Positions 34,786 to 43,487 of a stretch of 64,000 nucleotides of DNA are shown here, in pieces. Source of the DNA: Chryseobacterium gleum (lineage in GTDB: Bacteria > Bacteroidota > Bacteroidia > Flavobacteriales_D > Crocinitomicaceae). A program made the position numbers and the translations under genes. Each line of letters begins with the position of its first letter. Position 1 is the stretch's first letter. The notes under the pieces are model-generated. The model was not told the DNA's origin. It ran no database searches and was given only the letters and a program-made list of their open reading frames with translations. The stretch lies in the NCBI GenBank assembly GCA_945897805.1, contig CAMDFX010000003.1:213002-277001 (forward strand), read 5' to 3'.

Positions 34786-35823
34786 ATGCAAACATCCAAA
34801 TTTCTTTATTGGGGCGCTCAACTTGGTGGTTGGTTCGTGTATGGAATGCTAACAATTCTAGCAACTTACGCTGACAATCCAACTAAAATGAACGCGCAAT
34901 TTTGGATTTCCTTGTTACTGATGATAGCCTCTGGACTTGCAATAACACATTTAATGCGCTTGTTTTTATTAAGAAGAAATTGGCTCAGACGTAAATTCAG
35001 TCCACTTGTTCCAAGAATTTTAGCTGCCTCAATAGTTTGCGCCAGCGTTTTTGTAGCTCTGATTCAAGCCACATCTTGGATGTTGGAACGTGAAAATACT
35101 TTTAGCAAATCTTTTTTTAATCTTGAACTTTTGATTGATATTTTGAGTTCCACTTTATTGATGATTTTATGGAATTCTATCTATTTTACGTACCATTTTT
35201 TTAAAAAATCAATCGATCAAGAATTGCATAATTTACAATTACAAGCTAGTCAAAATGAAATTGAATTGAAAACTTTGCGAACGCAATTAAATCCACATTT
35301 TTTATTCAATTCTTTAAATAGTATTCGAGCATTGATTGATTTAGATCCTTTAAAAGCCAAGCAATCAGTGACAACATTGTCAAATCTTTTGCGAAACTCT
35401 CTGGTTTTGGGAAAAAATGAATTTATCACTTTAGCCGAAGAATTGCAAATTGTAAAAAGTTATTTGGAACTTGAAAAAATCCGATTTGAAGAGCGTTTGG
35501 AAGTACATTGGGAAATTGATTCATCATTAAATGAAATTCTAGTTCCGCCATTTATTTTGCAAACACAAGCTGAAAATGCAATCAAACATGGAATTTCTAA
35601 AATTGTTGAAGGGGGAAAAGTTATCATTTCTACCAAACGAACAGCCGAAAATTGGATTGAGTTAATGGTTGTCAATTCTGGAGAATTGGGATTTCAGGTA
35701 GATATTGGAATTGGAATAGAGAATTCAAAAAGAAGATTAGATTTACAGTATAATGGCAATGCTTTATTTGAATTATTTCAAAAAGAAGAGCATGTTATTT
35801 GCAGCATAAAAATGAAGACATGA
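34786..35823 (+). CDS. LytS/YehU-type sensor histidine kinase
   Basis: 345 residues. Four membrane segments occupy about residues 8-135 (WGAQLGGWFVYGMLTILATY, IASGLAITHLMRLFLL and others). A coiled linker is followed by the His_kinase domain, ELKTLRTQLNPHFLFNSLNS with the phosphorylated histidine, and the HATPase domain with PPFILQTQAENAIKHGI (N-box) and GIGIENSKRRLDLQYN (G-box). It autophosphorylates and passes phosphate to the LytTR regulator encoded next, which overlaps it by 4 bases. The signal is unknown; this family in Bacteroidota often regulates surface or metabolic genes. Confidence 0.93.
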   Translation: MQTSKFLYWGAQLGGWFVYGMLTILATYADNPTKMNAQFWISLLLMIASGLAITHLMRLFLLRRNWLRRKFSPLVPRILAASIVCASVFVALIQATSWMLERENTFSKSFFNLELLIDILSSTLLMILWNSIYFTYHFFKKSIDQELHNLQLQASQNEIELKTLRTQLNPHFLFNSLNSIRALIDLDPLKAKQSVTTLSNLLRNSLVLGKNEFITLAEELQIVKSYLELEKIRFEERLEVHWEIDSSLNEILVPPFILQTQAENAIKHGISKIVEGGKVIISTKRTAENWIELMVVNSGELGFQVDIGIGIENSKRRLDLQYNGNALFELFQKEEHVICSIKMKT

Positions 35824-36554
35824 GAGTTATAATCATTGATGATGAAAGATTGGCAAGAGAAGAATTAAAATCTTTGCTCAGTAAATTTAGTTTTATTGAA
35901 ATAGTAGATGAAGCCAAAAATCCCGAGGAGGGAATTTCAAAAATCAAGGAGCATCAACCTGATTTAATATTTCTAGACATTCAAATGCCAGGAATGAATG
36001 GATTTGACATGTTGAAAAAGTTAGATGAAATTCCAAAAGTTGTTTTTGTTACGGCTTACGATGAATTTGCATTGAAAGCATTTGAGGTGCAAGCATTAGA
36101 TTATTTATTAAAGCCTGTTGATCCAGAGAGATTGCATGAAACGATGCAGAAAATACAACAACCTGAAGATAATTTTGCCACCAAATTAAGTCCACAACAA
36201 GCTCAAAAAGAAAAGATTTTACAAGCTGGAGATAAAATATTCATCAAAGACGGTGAAAAATGCTGGTTCATTGATATTGCTGAAGTACGGATGTTTGAAT
36301 CTGATGGGAATTATGTAAAAGTATATTTTGATCGATTCAGACCATTGATTTTACGTTCTTTAAACAGTTTGGAAGACCGATTAGATCCAAAGTTGTTTTT
36401 CCGAGCAAATCGAAAATTCATTGTCAATTTGAATTGGATAAGCAGCGTTGAAAATTGGTTTAATGGTGGATTACAGGTTAGTTTGAAAGACGGAGAAAAA
36501 GTAGAAATTTCTCGCCGTCAAGCCATCAGATTTAAAGAATTAATGAGTTTATAA
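35820..36554 (+). CDS. LytTR-family response regulator
   Basis: About 244 residues from the ATG at 35820, which overlaps the kinase stop in an ATGA. The receiver domain (1-120) has the acidic pair at D7-D8, the phospho-acceptor D53 in FLDIQMPGMNGFD, the T in FVTAYDEFA and the lysine of LLKPVDPERL. The C-terminal LytTR DNA-binding domain (about 145-244) includes DIAEVRMFESDGNYVKVYF and FRANRKFIVNLNWISSVE. It pairs with the LytS-like kinase. A slightly longer frame begins upstream inside the kinase gene, but the overlap start is preferred. Confidence 0.94.
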   Translation: MRVIIIDDERLAREELKSLLSKFSFIEIVDEAKNPEEGISKIKEHQPDLIFLDIQMPGMNGFDMLKKLDEIPKVVFVTAYDEFALKAFEVQALDYLLKPVDPERLHETMQKIQQPEDNFATKLSPQQAQKEKILQAGDKIFIKDGEKCWFIDIAEVRMFESDGNYVKVYFDRFRPLILRSLNSLEDRLDPKLFFRANRKFIVNLNWISSVENWFNGGLQVSLKDGEKVEISRRQAIRFKELMSL

Positions 36555-36560
36555 TTTCAG

Positions 36561-37391
36561 TTAAATCAAAGAAATATGGTCTTCATGGATTTCAACCAAT
36601 CTTTGTTTATACAAGTTGCCGAGTGCTTGCTTGAATGTTTTTTTGCTCATTCCTAAAGTATCACGAATAGCATCAGGATCACTTTTGTCTGTTAAACGCA
36701 GTTTTCCTTCGTTCTTTTCTAGGTATTTTAAGATGATTTCACTATTTGGTTCAATTTTCTGGAATCCAGGTTTTTCTAGTGAAATATCCAATTTTCCATC
36801 TTCACGAACTTTGGTTACATAACCTTTGTAACGATCGCCACGTTTCAAAAATTTAAAAATATCGCTGTTGTAAATCAAGCCGCTGTAAGTGTCATTTACT
36901 ACAACATTTTTTCCTAAATCTGTTGTTTCACAGATTAATACATCTACTTCGTCTTTTTCCTTTACAACAATTAATTCTGTTTCAAAAAACTTTTTCACTT
37001 TGGCGGAAGCGACTAAGCGTTGCGTTGCTTCATCTAAATACAAATAAACAAGGTAATATTTAGCTTCTTCCATTTTCAAACTTTGTTCTTTGAAAGGAAC
37101 TAGTAAATCTTTTTCAAGTCCCCAATCCAAGAAAGCACCAAAATGAGTAACTTCTTTTACCTTGAGAAATTCAAAAGAATTTAATTCAATCAATGGTTTT
37201 TCGGTTGTTGCAACCAAACGATCTTCTGAATCTAGGTACAAAAAAACTTCGATTTCATCTCCAATTGTCAAATCTGGTGTCAAATATTTTGTAGGTAACA
37301 AAACGTCATTGTCTTCATCATCTCCGAGATAAGCGCCAGGATTTGTGAACCGTAAAATCGTCAGTTTATTGTATTGACCGAGGTGCATCAT
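36561..37391 (-). CDS. cvfB: S1-domain RNA-binding protein of the CvfB family
   Basis: 276 residues comprising consecutive S1-type OB folds: GAYLGDDEDNDVLLPTKYLT near residue 18, VTHFGAFLDWGLEKDLLVPF near 77, and later YKGYVTKVREDGKLDISLEK, followed by a winged-helix end (DAIRDTLGMSKKTFKQALGN). CvfB in Gram-positive bacteria binds RNA and affects virulence gene expression; here a post-transcriptional role is inferred. It converges with the LytTR gene (6 bases apart). A TACCTTTG box lies at 37409-37416. Confidence 0.88.
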   Translation of the reverse strand: MMHLGQYNKLTILRFTNPGAYLGDDEDNDVLLPTKYLTPDLTIGDEIEVFLYLDSEDRLVATTEKPLIELNSFEFLKVKEVTHFGAFLDWGLEKDLLVPFKEQSLKMEEAKYYLVYLYLDEATQRLVASAKVKKFFETELIVVKEKDEVDVLICETTDLGKNVVVNDTYSGLIYNSDIFKFLKRGDRYKGYVTKVREDGKLDISLEKPGFQKIEPNSEIILKYLEKNEGKLRLTDKSDPDAIRDTLGMSKKTFKQALGNLYKQRLVEIHEDHISLI

Positions 37392-37408
37392 ATTTTTAAT
37401 ATAAAACG

Positions 37409-37416
37409 CAAAGGTA
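37409..37416 (-). promoter_or_regulatory. -7 box TACCTTTG before cvfB
   Basis: Perfect TAnnTTTG on the minus strand, 17 nt before the cvfB ATG. Confidence 0.5.
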
Positions 37417-37461
37417 AGAATAAAGGAGGAAGAATATGATTTTCAAATTTCAATATACAAT

Positions 37462-37494
37462 AAAAGGTTATCAATAATTACTCAATAACCTTTT
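37462..37494 (-). terminator. Hairpin terminator after universal stress protein gene
   Basis: AAAAGGTTAT (37462-37471) pairs with ATAACCTTTT (37485-37494), a 10-bp stem with a 13-base loop, 19 bases after the stop of the minus-strand usp gene. The T run on the minus strand is short. Confidence 0.6.
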
Positions 37495-37513
37495 CAATTT
37501 GTTTTATTAATTT

Positions 37514-38320
37514 TTAAAAATACGAACTTGATGCTGATTTTGAATTGATAATCGCACAAGGTAAGTTCAGTTCATTTGTCATCAAAGTTTGCGCAAATTT
37601 GTCAAATTGAGGCAACAAACTTTCAGTGTGGTAAGCCAATGCAATTAAATCTCCTTTATTTGCTTTGGTATATTCGATAACTTTCTTTTGAAATGAACCT
37701 CCTTTATCAAGATGAATTATAGAAGAGGTCAATTTTCTATCCTCATATTGTTTTTTAATCATTTGAATACGCGTAGCCATTTTTTTACTTTGCAAAGGAT
37801 CGGTTACTTTTTCAGTTATAACATTCAATTCTGCACCAAACATTACAGCTAAATCTCCTGCAACATTGGTGATTTGTAGACTTTCGGCAGTTAAATCAAT
37901 TGGGACAATGATCTTTTTAATTTCAATCAATTCAGTTTTTTCTTGCACAACCAAAAAAGGCACATTTGTACTGGTAATCACTTTCAATGCATGACTTCCA
38001 AATAATTTTTGTATACCAACTTGGCCATGGGTTCCCATGATTATTAGTTGCGCATATTCCCTTTTGGCGATTTTACCAATATTTTCAAATATGGATCCTA
38101 CTTCAATTAAAGAGGTTAAATTCACATTGGTTTCTTTCTGAAAACCTTCAAGAATGGCATCTAATTTTTGCTTTGCAGCAGCGATTTTACTTTTATCAGA
38201 AACTATATGTACGACTTGAATTTCAGTTTTAACGTGTTTTCCAATATGAATAGCATATTTTAAAGCAACATCACTTACATTTGTGAAATCATGTGGTACT
38301 AAATATAAATTTTGACTCAT
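37514..38320 (-). CDS. Tandem UspA-domain universal stress protein
   Basis: About 268 residues from the ATG at 38320. The preceding in-frame TTG at 38338 lies inside a TACTTTTG -7 box and is rejected. Two Usp domains follow each other. The first (about 1-138) holds LYLVPHDFTNVSDVALKYAI and the ATP-binding-loop-like IMGTHGQVGIQKLFGSHALK; the second (about 140-268) has KIIVPIDLTAESLQI and is less canonical. Usp proteins are induced in stationary phase and stress; this one may bind ATP through its first domain. Confidence 0.9.
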   Translation of the reverse strand: MSQNLYLVPHDFTNVSDVALKYAIHIGKHVKTEIQVVHIVSDKSKIAAAKQKLDAILEGFQKETNVNLTSLIEVGSIFENIGKIAKREYAQLIIMGTHGQVGIQKLFGSHALKVITSTNVPFLVVQEKTELIEIKKIIVPIDLTAESLQITNVAGDLAVMFGAELNVITEKVTDPLQSKKMATRIQMIKKQYEDRKLTSSIIHLDKGGSFQKKVIEYTKANKGDLIALAYHTESLLPQFDKFAQTLMTNELNLPCAIINSKSASSSYF

Positions 38321-38335
38321 AGGTTGTTTTTTATT

Positions 38336-38343
38336 CAAAAGTA
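38336..38343 (-). promoter_or_regulatory. -7 box TACTTTTG before usp gene
   Basis: Perfect TAnnTTTG on the minus strand, 15 nt before the ATG at 38320. It also explains why the upstream TTG codon is not a start. Confidence 0.5.
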
Positions 38344-38435
38344 ACGAAATAAATTAGTTTGAGGTTGAAAATAATTGAATCAATGAATATTTGTATGTTC
38401 TTGACGACTAAATGAATACTGCCAATAAAGATTGA

Positions 38436-39737
38436 TTATCGACACAATGTAATTCTAACGCTCATTTTCTTTATTTTTTTCTTGTGAAAAAGCGCTTTGA
38501 TTTTATTGTACTTTTTGGCTTTAATTGCCATGTAGCTATAAGTATCAAAAACATCTATTATTCCGATTTCAGTTGCTTCACAATCCATTTCTTTCATAAA
38601 AAATCCTGCAATATCCATTTTGCGAATTTTATCTTTTCTCCCCACACTTAGATACAAGGTAATCCAACCAGTTTCTTGAAAGTGACCAATAATTTCTGGA
38701 ACTTTTTCATTTTTGATCTGCAACGAATTTGTATAATCTGGCAATGGTTCGTCTTGAGAATGAACCAAATAAACCTTCCCGTCTTTTTGCATTCTTGCCG
38801 TGCGTCCATTTCTGTGGGTAAAATCTTGCAGTGTATGCGGAAATTGATAATGTACAACATAGCTGATGTCAGGAATATCTAATCCCCTGGCAGCTAAATC
38901 TGTGCAGACAAGTAAATTTTCACTTCCATTTTTGAATTTAATCAAAGCACGCTCTCTTTCAGGTTGTTCCATTCCGCCATGAAACAAAACATTGCTTTTT
39001 CCATATTCGATTAAATGTTTGGAAATTCGCTCTGTTGCTTCGCGGTGTGAGCAAAAAATCAAGGTTGGACTTGGTTTTAAAGTGGCTAAAAATGAAACCA
39101 ATGCAAAAAGTTTATCGTGACCTTCCGCTTTTATTCCATGATAAGAAATATCTGGTTTTTCGGCTTCTAAAAAATCATGCGTTGTAAAGGTAAATCCTTT
39201 GATTATTTCTGGCAATTCATCGATTTTCGTTGCACTTATTAATTGGATAGATTTGATCTCATTTCCATAAGAGTAAATTTCATTAATTTCTCTTAAAAAT
39301 CCCATTTCGAGGGTTTTATCGTATTCATCAATAATCAAATGTGAAAATCCTTTCAAGCCTCTGGTTTCTCTACGGAAATGGTCGAGCATTCTGCCAGGTG
39401 TAGCAACAATAACTCTAGGATTTTGCTCCATTTGCTGCGCTTCATTTTTGTATGAATGTCCGCCATAACACAAAACAGTTTTGATTTCTGTTTTCAAGGA
39501 ACTCCAATTTTTCGCCACTTGATGAGCCAATTCACGCGTAGGGCAGAGGATTAATATTTGCTCATTATCACTCGATTTCTCTAAAATTTCGATTAATTTG
39601 ATTAAATACGCCAAGGTTTTTCCACTTCCAGTATTGGCACGCAATATCGAAAAATTACTTTTGTCTTGGAAATAAACAGATTGCATGTCAGTTGGACGTT
39701 CAAGTCCAGCATTGACAAAATATTGATTGTAATTCAC
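38436..39737 (-). CDS. DEAD-box-type RNA helicase with variant DEYD motif
   Basis: 433 residues, GTG start at 39737. Superfamily 2 helicase motifs are seen in order: Q-motif area YFVNAGLERPTDMQSVYF, motif I RANTGSGKTLAYL, Ia PTRELAHQVA, Ib ATPGRMLDHF, motif II IIDEYDKTLEMGF (DEYD instead of DEAD), motif III LISATKIDELP, motif V TDLAARGLDIPD and motif VI HRNGRTARM (normally HRxGRxGR). The helicase core is followed by a C-terminal region with KKIKALFHKKKIKK-like basic residues. It likely remodels RNA, for example in ribosome assembly or cold adaptation. A TAACTTTG box ends 4 nt before the GTG. Confidence 0.9.
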   Translation of the reverse strand: MNYNQYFVNAGLERPTDMQSVYFQDKSNFSILRANTGSGKTLAYLIKLIEILEKSSDNEQILILCPTRELAHQVAKNWSSLKTEIKTVLCYGGHSYKNEAQQMEQNPRVIVATPGRMLDHFRRETRGLKGFSHLIIDEYDKTLEMGFLREINEIYSYGNEIKSIQLISATKIDELPEIIKGFTFTTHDFLEAEKPDISYHGIKAEGHDKLFALVSFLATLKPSPTLIFCSHREATERISKHLIEYGKSNVLFHGGMEQPERERALIKFKNGSENLLVCTDLAARGLDIPDISYVVHYQFPHTLQDFTHRNGRTARMQKDGKVYLVHSQDEPLPDYTNSLQIKNEKVPEIIGHFQETGWITLYLSVGRKDKIRKMDIAGFFMKEMDCEATEIGIIDVFDTYSYMAIKAKKYNKIKALFHKKKIKKMSVRITLCR

Positions 39738-39803
39738 ACCACAAAGTTAGGAATAAAGCGCAATGATTTCTATTCAAACAATTTCAAATCCGAAGTTATA
39801 CTT

Positions 39804-42095
39804 TTATTTCCCCAATTCTTCTACTCTTTTTTGGCGTTGCATCGGATTTTCTTTGTCTTTTTGTTGCTGGAATAATTGGAATCTTGTGGGTTGCACAACA
39901 GCAGGCCAAGTATTGTTGTCCAAATCACAATCAGCAGTTTCTAAAAAAGGATCTATTCGCACAGATTTCAATTTTTGGTCTAAAATCAAAACTTTTGAAA
40001 CTTGCGTTTCGTCCATTCTCCATATTTCAGCAGGGATTCTGATTACTTCAGTTTTTCCATCTTCAAAGGTGACTTGAATAATAACTGGAGAAACTAAACC
40101 GCCTTTATTGCTGATTTTCAGTTCATAGAATTCTTTTCCGCTATTCAATAATTTCAAATCTTCAGGAGTCATTTTTTGCTTGATCTCTTCATATTGCTTC
40201 TTATCTAAAGCATCTGCTTCATAAATCTTGCGTTTAGCGTAAAAATCATCAATCGTTGGGTCAAGCTCATTGACGGTTTTCGTTATGCTTGTTTTGTTGC
40301 GAGTATCTCCAATAAATTGATCTTTTTGAGCAACTTTCTCTTTATTTAACTGCTTTTCAATTGTTGGATCTTGCGTATTCAGCTCGAAATGATTGACATC
40401 ATCTAGGGAAATATCTACAAATTCAGTAGAGTAGAACCAACCTCTCCAAAACCAATCTAAATCTACGGCAGAAGCATCTTCCATCGTTCTGAAAAAGTCA
40501 GCAGGTGTTGGATGCTTGAATTTCCATCTTTCGCAATACATTTTGAAAGCGTAATCGAAAAGTTCGCGTCCCATGATTGTTTCTCTCAAAATGTTCAATG
40601 CAGTGGCGGGTTTTCCGTAGGCGTTATTTCCAAATTGATAAATCGACTCAGAATTGGTCATGATTGGCGAAATAAATTTTGGATTTCCACGCATATAATC
40701 TGCAATCATGTATGCAGGACCACGTCGGGAAGGATAGGCTCTTTCCCATTCTTGCTCAGTCAGATATTGTACAAAAGTATTCAAACCTTCGTCCATCCAG
40801 GACCATTGTCTTTCGTCAGAATTGATAATCATTGGAAAGAAATTATGTCCAACTTCGTGGATTATAACGCCCCACATGCCGTATTTCGTTTCTTCAGAAT
40901 AAGTTCCATCTTCTTCCGGACGACCGCCATTGAAACAAATCATTGGATATTCCATTCCAATTTGCTTAGAATGCACAGAAATGGCAACCGGATAAGGATA
41001 ATCAACCGTAAATTTTGAATAGATTTTTAAAGTATGTGCAACTAGTTTTGTTGAATATCTTTCCCACAAAGGATTTCCTTCTTTAGGATAATAAGACATT
41101 GCCAAAATCGATTTTCCTCCAATTTTAACAGATTGCGCATCCCACATGAATTTTCTTGAACTTGCAAAAGCAAAATCTCGCACATTTAGTGCTTTAAAAA
41201 TCCAAGTTTTGGTTTTAGAAGTACCTTCTTTTTCATTTTCCTCTGCTTCTGCTTGTGTGACAATTAAAATTGGTTTGTCGGAAGTTGAAGCAGTTTTCAT
41301 TCTTGATTTTTGATCAGCTGTCAGCACTGAATTGGCATTTTGCAATTCACCAGTTGCTCCAACAATGTGGTCAGCTGGCACAGTGATGCTGACATTGTAA
41401 TCACCAAATGGAAGTGTAAATTCTCCTTTTCCTAAAAATTGTTTGTTTTGCCAACCTTCAACATCGTTGTAAACGCACATTCTAGGAAAGAATTGAGCTA
41501 TTGTATAAAGATAATTCTTGTCTTTTTGGAAATATTCTAATCCTGATCTTCCACCAACTTTATCTCTGTCGTTGACATTATACCACCATTTGATTTTAAA
41601 TGAAATACTTTGATTTGGACCCAATGCTTGTGGAGGATCAATACGCATCATTGTTTTATTGATGAAAAATTTTAGATTTTGTCCATTTGTTGCTTGGACA
41701 TATTCAATTTTGAAACCTCCATCGTAGTAGAAAAGCTTTCTTTTTACATCATTGATGCTTTTGAAATCTTCCATTTTTTCAACTTCAATCAATTTTGATT
41801 CAGAATTTTGCGCGTAAATATTTTGATCTAATTGAAGCCACAAATATTCCAATTTATCGGGTGAATTATTGGTATAGGTGATTAATTCCTCTCCACGAAT
41901 AATTTGTTTTTCATCGTCTAAAACCAAATCAATTTTATAATCTGCTTTTTGCTGATAATAATGATTTCCCGGCGCACCTGCCGCAGTTCTAAACTCGTTT
42001 GGAGTTGGTAATTCAATATCAAGCTGCGCAAATTTTGTTTGACCAAAACTAGCAATGCTGATAGCTAATAGACTAGAAGAGAGAAATATTTTCAT
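39804..42095 (-). CDS. M1-family zinc metallopeptidase, secreted
   Basis: 763 residues with signal peptide (MKIFLSSSLLAISIASFGQT). The gluzincin motif HEVGH is followed 18 residues later by the third zinc ligand Glu in MDEGLNTF, the HExxH-x18-E signature of M1 aminopeptidases. An N-terminal beta-saddle domain (YKIDLVLDDEKQIIRGEELI) precedes the catalytic domain. The GAMEN-type exopeptidase motif is replaced by IGMEYPMICFNGG. It probably degrades peptides in the periplasm or outside. It lies 9 bases downstream of the DUF6702 gene, so the two form an operon, an association seen repeatedly in Bacteroidota. Confidence 0.93.
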   Translation of the reverse strand: MKIFLSSSLLAISIASFGQTKFAQLDIELPTPNEFRTAAGAPGNHYYQQKADYKIDLVLDDEKQIIRGEELITYTNNSPDKLEYLWLQLDQNIYAQNSESKLIEVEKMEDFKSINDVKRKLFYYDGGFKIEYVQATNGQNLKFFINKTMMRIDPPQALGPNQSISFKIKWWYNVNDRDKVGGRSGLEYFQKDKNYLYTIAQFFPRMCVYNDVEGWQNKQFLGKGEFTLPFGDYNVSITVPADHIVGATGELQNANSVLTADQKSRMKTASTSDKPILIVTQAEAEENEKEGTSKTKTWIFKALNVRDFAFASSRKFMWDAQSVKIGGKSILAMSYYPKEGNPLWERYSTKLVAHTLKIYSKFTVDYPYPVAISVHSKQIGMEYPMICFNGGRPEEDGTYSEETKYGMWGVIIHEVGHNFFPMIINSDERQWSWMDEGLNTFVQYLTEQEWERAYPSRRGPAYMIADYMRGNPKFISPIMTNSESIYQFGNNAYGKPATALNILRETIMGRELFDYAFKMYCERWKFKHPTPADFFRTMEDASAVDLDWFWRGWFYSTEFVDISLDDVNHFELNTQDPTIEKQLNKEKVAQKDQFIGDTRNKTSITKTVNELDPTIDDFYAKRKIYEADALDKKQYEEIKQKMTPEDLKLLNSGKEFYELKISNKGGLVSPVIIQVTFEDGKTEVIRIPAEIWRMDETQVSKVLILDQKLKSVRIDPFLETADCDLDNNTWPAVVQPTRFQLFQQQKDKENPMQRQKRVEELGK

Positions 42096-42104
42096 GGAGT
42101 AAAT

Positions 42105-42602
42105 TTACAAGTGAATAACTGATGATTTTTGGTTTTGAAGAAAAACCATTGTTTGCTTTTTATTGTTATGAATGAAAGTTAATTTGTTTTGCTGTGCTTC
42201 ATAAACATCCATCATTGTGCTAAAAGTGATGTCTATCTTTTCTTTAAGTACAACATTTTCAGCCAAAAGGTAAATTTGAATCATGCCCGTTTTTGAAATT
42301 TCGTAGCCCAATAAATGGAAATTTGCTTTTTGACTTTCAAAGGCTAATTCAAATGAATTTAAGATGAATTTTTCGATTTCTAAATTTGCAAGTGAATCAT
42401 TGATCAAAAATTCTAAACTTTTTTCAATTGCTTTCGATTTCATCAAAACATCTTCCAAATCGTGGGCAGAAAGCACAATGGTTGTTTCTAAAGTATGGTT
42501 GATTTCATTGTATTGAATTTCAGCAAAACCAAAATAATAACTGTGAGACCAAGCACTTACACTAAGCAAAAAACTGGAGAGAAATAAGAAAATAAATTTC
42601 AT
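42105..42602 (-). CDS. DUF6702 family secreted protein
   Basis: 165 residues with signal peptide (MKFIFLFLSSFLLSVSAWSH). HSYYFGFAEIQYNEINHTLE resembles the conserved His-Pro/Ser-x-Y...E-x-x-YN opening of DUF6702, followed by a beta-rich body with FSTMMDVYEAQQNKLTFIHN. The family is typically encoded beside a secreted M1 peptidase, as here with a 9-base gap, which suggests a shared role in peptide processing. Start ATG at 42602; a TATTTTTG box ends 7 nt upstream. Confidence 0.8.
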   Translation of the reverse strand: MKFIFLFLSSFLLSVSAWSHSYYFGFAEIQYNEINHTLETTIVLSAHDLEDVLMKSKAIEKSLEFLINDSLANLEIEKFILNSFELAFESQKANFHLLGYEISKTGMIQIYLLAENVVLKEKIDITFSTMMDVYEAQQNKLTFIHNNKKQTMVFLQNQKSSVIHL

Positions 42603-42609
42603 AACTTCC

Positions 42610-42617
42610 CAAAAATA
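42610..42617 (-). promoter_or_regulatory. -7 box TATTTTTG before DUF6702/M1 operon
   Basis: Perfect TAnnTTTG on the minus strand ending 7 nt before the ATG at 42602. The rest of the gap up to 42864 shows no gene. Confidence 0.45.
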
Positions 42618-42852
42618 AGAAAGAAATTAAACAAATGTTAAATTTTCAAGAAAATGTATTTTTAATTAAGTGCGTTTTATGCTTATCTTTCGAATTAGAA
42701 ATTGTTTTGAATCTAATAAAACGACTATTCGAAATTATCTAGCAATTTTTTTCTTTGATTTTTATTCATTTTCAATTTTCAACATTTTGAAAGGATATTG
42801 AGTCTTGTGTTGGAATGTAATTGTAAAATCTTTTTTTTTTGGCTTAAATTTC

Positions 42853-42860
42853 TATTTTTG
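42853..42860 (+). promoter_or_regulatory. -7 box TATTTTTG before YkgJ-family gene
   Basis: Perfect TAnnTTTG with the ATG 4 nt further on, a leaderless arrangement; no properly spaced TTG. Confidence 0.45.
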
Positions 42861-42864
42861 TAAA

Positions 42865-43347
42865 ATGATTTACAAGGATTTATTGACACAAGCAGATGAA
42901 GAATTTCAAGAAAACAAGAAATTAGTTCAAAAGTTTAAAAAATCAAATCACAGAGAATTAGACAATTCTTTTCACAAAGAACATGAAAAAGTATTCAAAA
43001 AAATTGAATGTCTTGCTTGTGCCAATTGCTGTAAGACAACGAGCCCTATTTTTAGAGATGTTGATATCAAAAGAATTGCGTCAAAATTGAGAATCCCAAT
43101 TGGAAGATTTATCGATACTTACTTAAAAGTTGATGAAGACAAGGATTACGTTTTAAAGCAATCTCCATGCGCTTTTTTAAGCGATGACAATACTTGTGAT
43201 ATCTATGAAGATAGACCGCTTGCTTGCAGAGAATATCCGCATACAAATCGTAAAAACATGTTTCAGATTTTAGACTTGACATTAAAAAATTCTCAGATTT
43301 GTCCTGCAGTAAGTAGTATTTTTACAATATTAAAGGCCAAAAAATGA
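42865..43347 (+). CDS. YkgJ-family cysteine-cluster protein
   Basis: About 160 residues from the ATG at 42865 (MIYKDLLTQADEEFQENKKL). An upstream extension would run through the -7 box. The cysteine cluster is clear: CLACANCCKTTSPIF (first three metal ligands), QSPCAFLSDDNTCDIYEDRP and LACREYPHTNR, the C-x2-C-x2-3-C...C-x-C pattern of the UPF0153/YkgJ family. Cysteines probably hold iron or zinc; YkgJ homologues have been linked to iron or ferredoxin-like functions, but none is proven. A TATTTTTG box at 42853-42860 lies 4 nt before the ATG. Confidence 0.85.
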   Translation: MIYKDLLTQADEEFQENKKLVQKFKKSNHRELDNSFHKEHEKVFKKIECLACANCCKTTSPIFRDVDIKRIASKLRIPIGRFIDTYLKVDEDKDYVLKQSPCAFLSDDNTCDIYEDRPLACREYPHTNRKNMFQILDLTLKNSQICPAVSSIFTILKAKK

Positions 43348-43401
43348 GATAATACCAACTTTTTTGATTTCTTTTACGACTTAATTTCACTACAAATTTT
43401 C

Positions 43402-43409
43402 TAAATTTG
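43402..43409 (+). promoter_or_regulatory. -7 box TAAATTTG before SprB-repeat T9SS gene
   Basis: Perfect TAnnTTTG about 79 bases before the chosen ATG at 43488. A TTG start proposed by a longer frame lies inside this box and is therefore unlikely. Confidence 0.4.
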
Positions 43410-43487
43410 GAGAAAAATATATATTCTAAAATGAAAGTTTTAGTCTACTTTTTTTTTGAAAGATTTAGTTCTAAAAACAAAAAAAAT

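Noticed and set aside
43407..43487. TTG start at 43407 for the SprB-repeat protein
   Set aside because: That TTG is part of a TAAATTTG -7 box, and the later ATG at 43488 starts directly with a good signal peptide.
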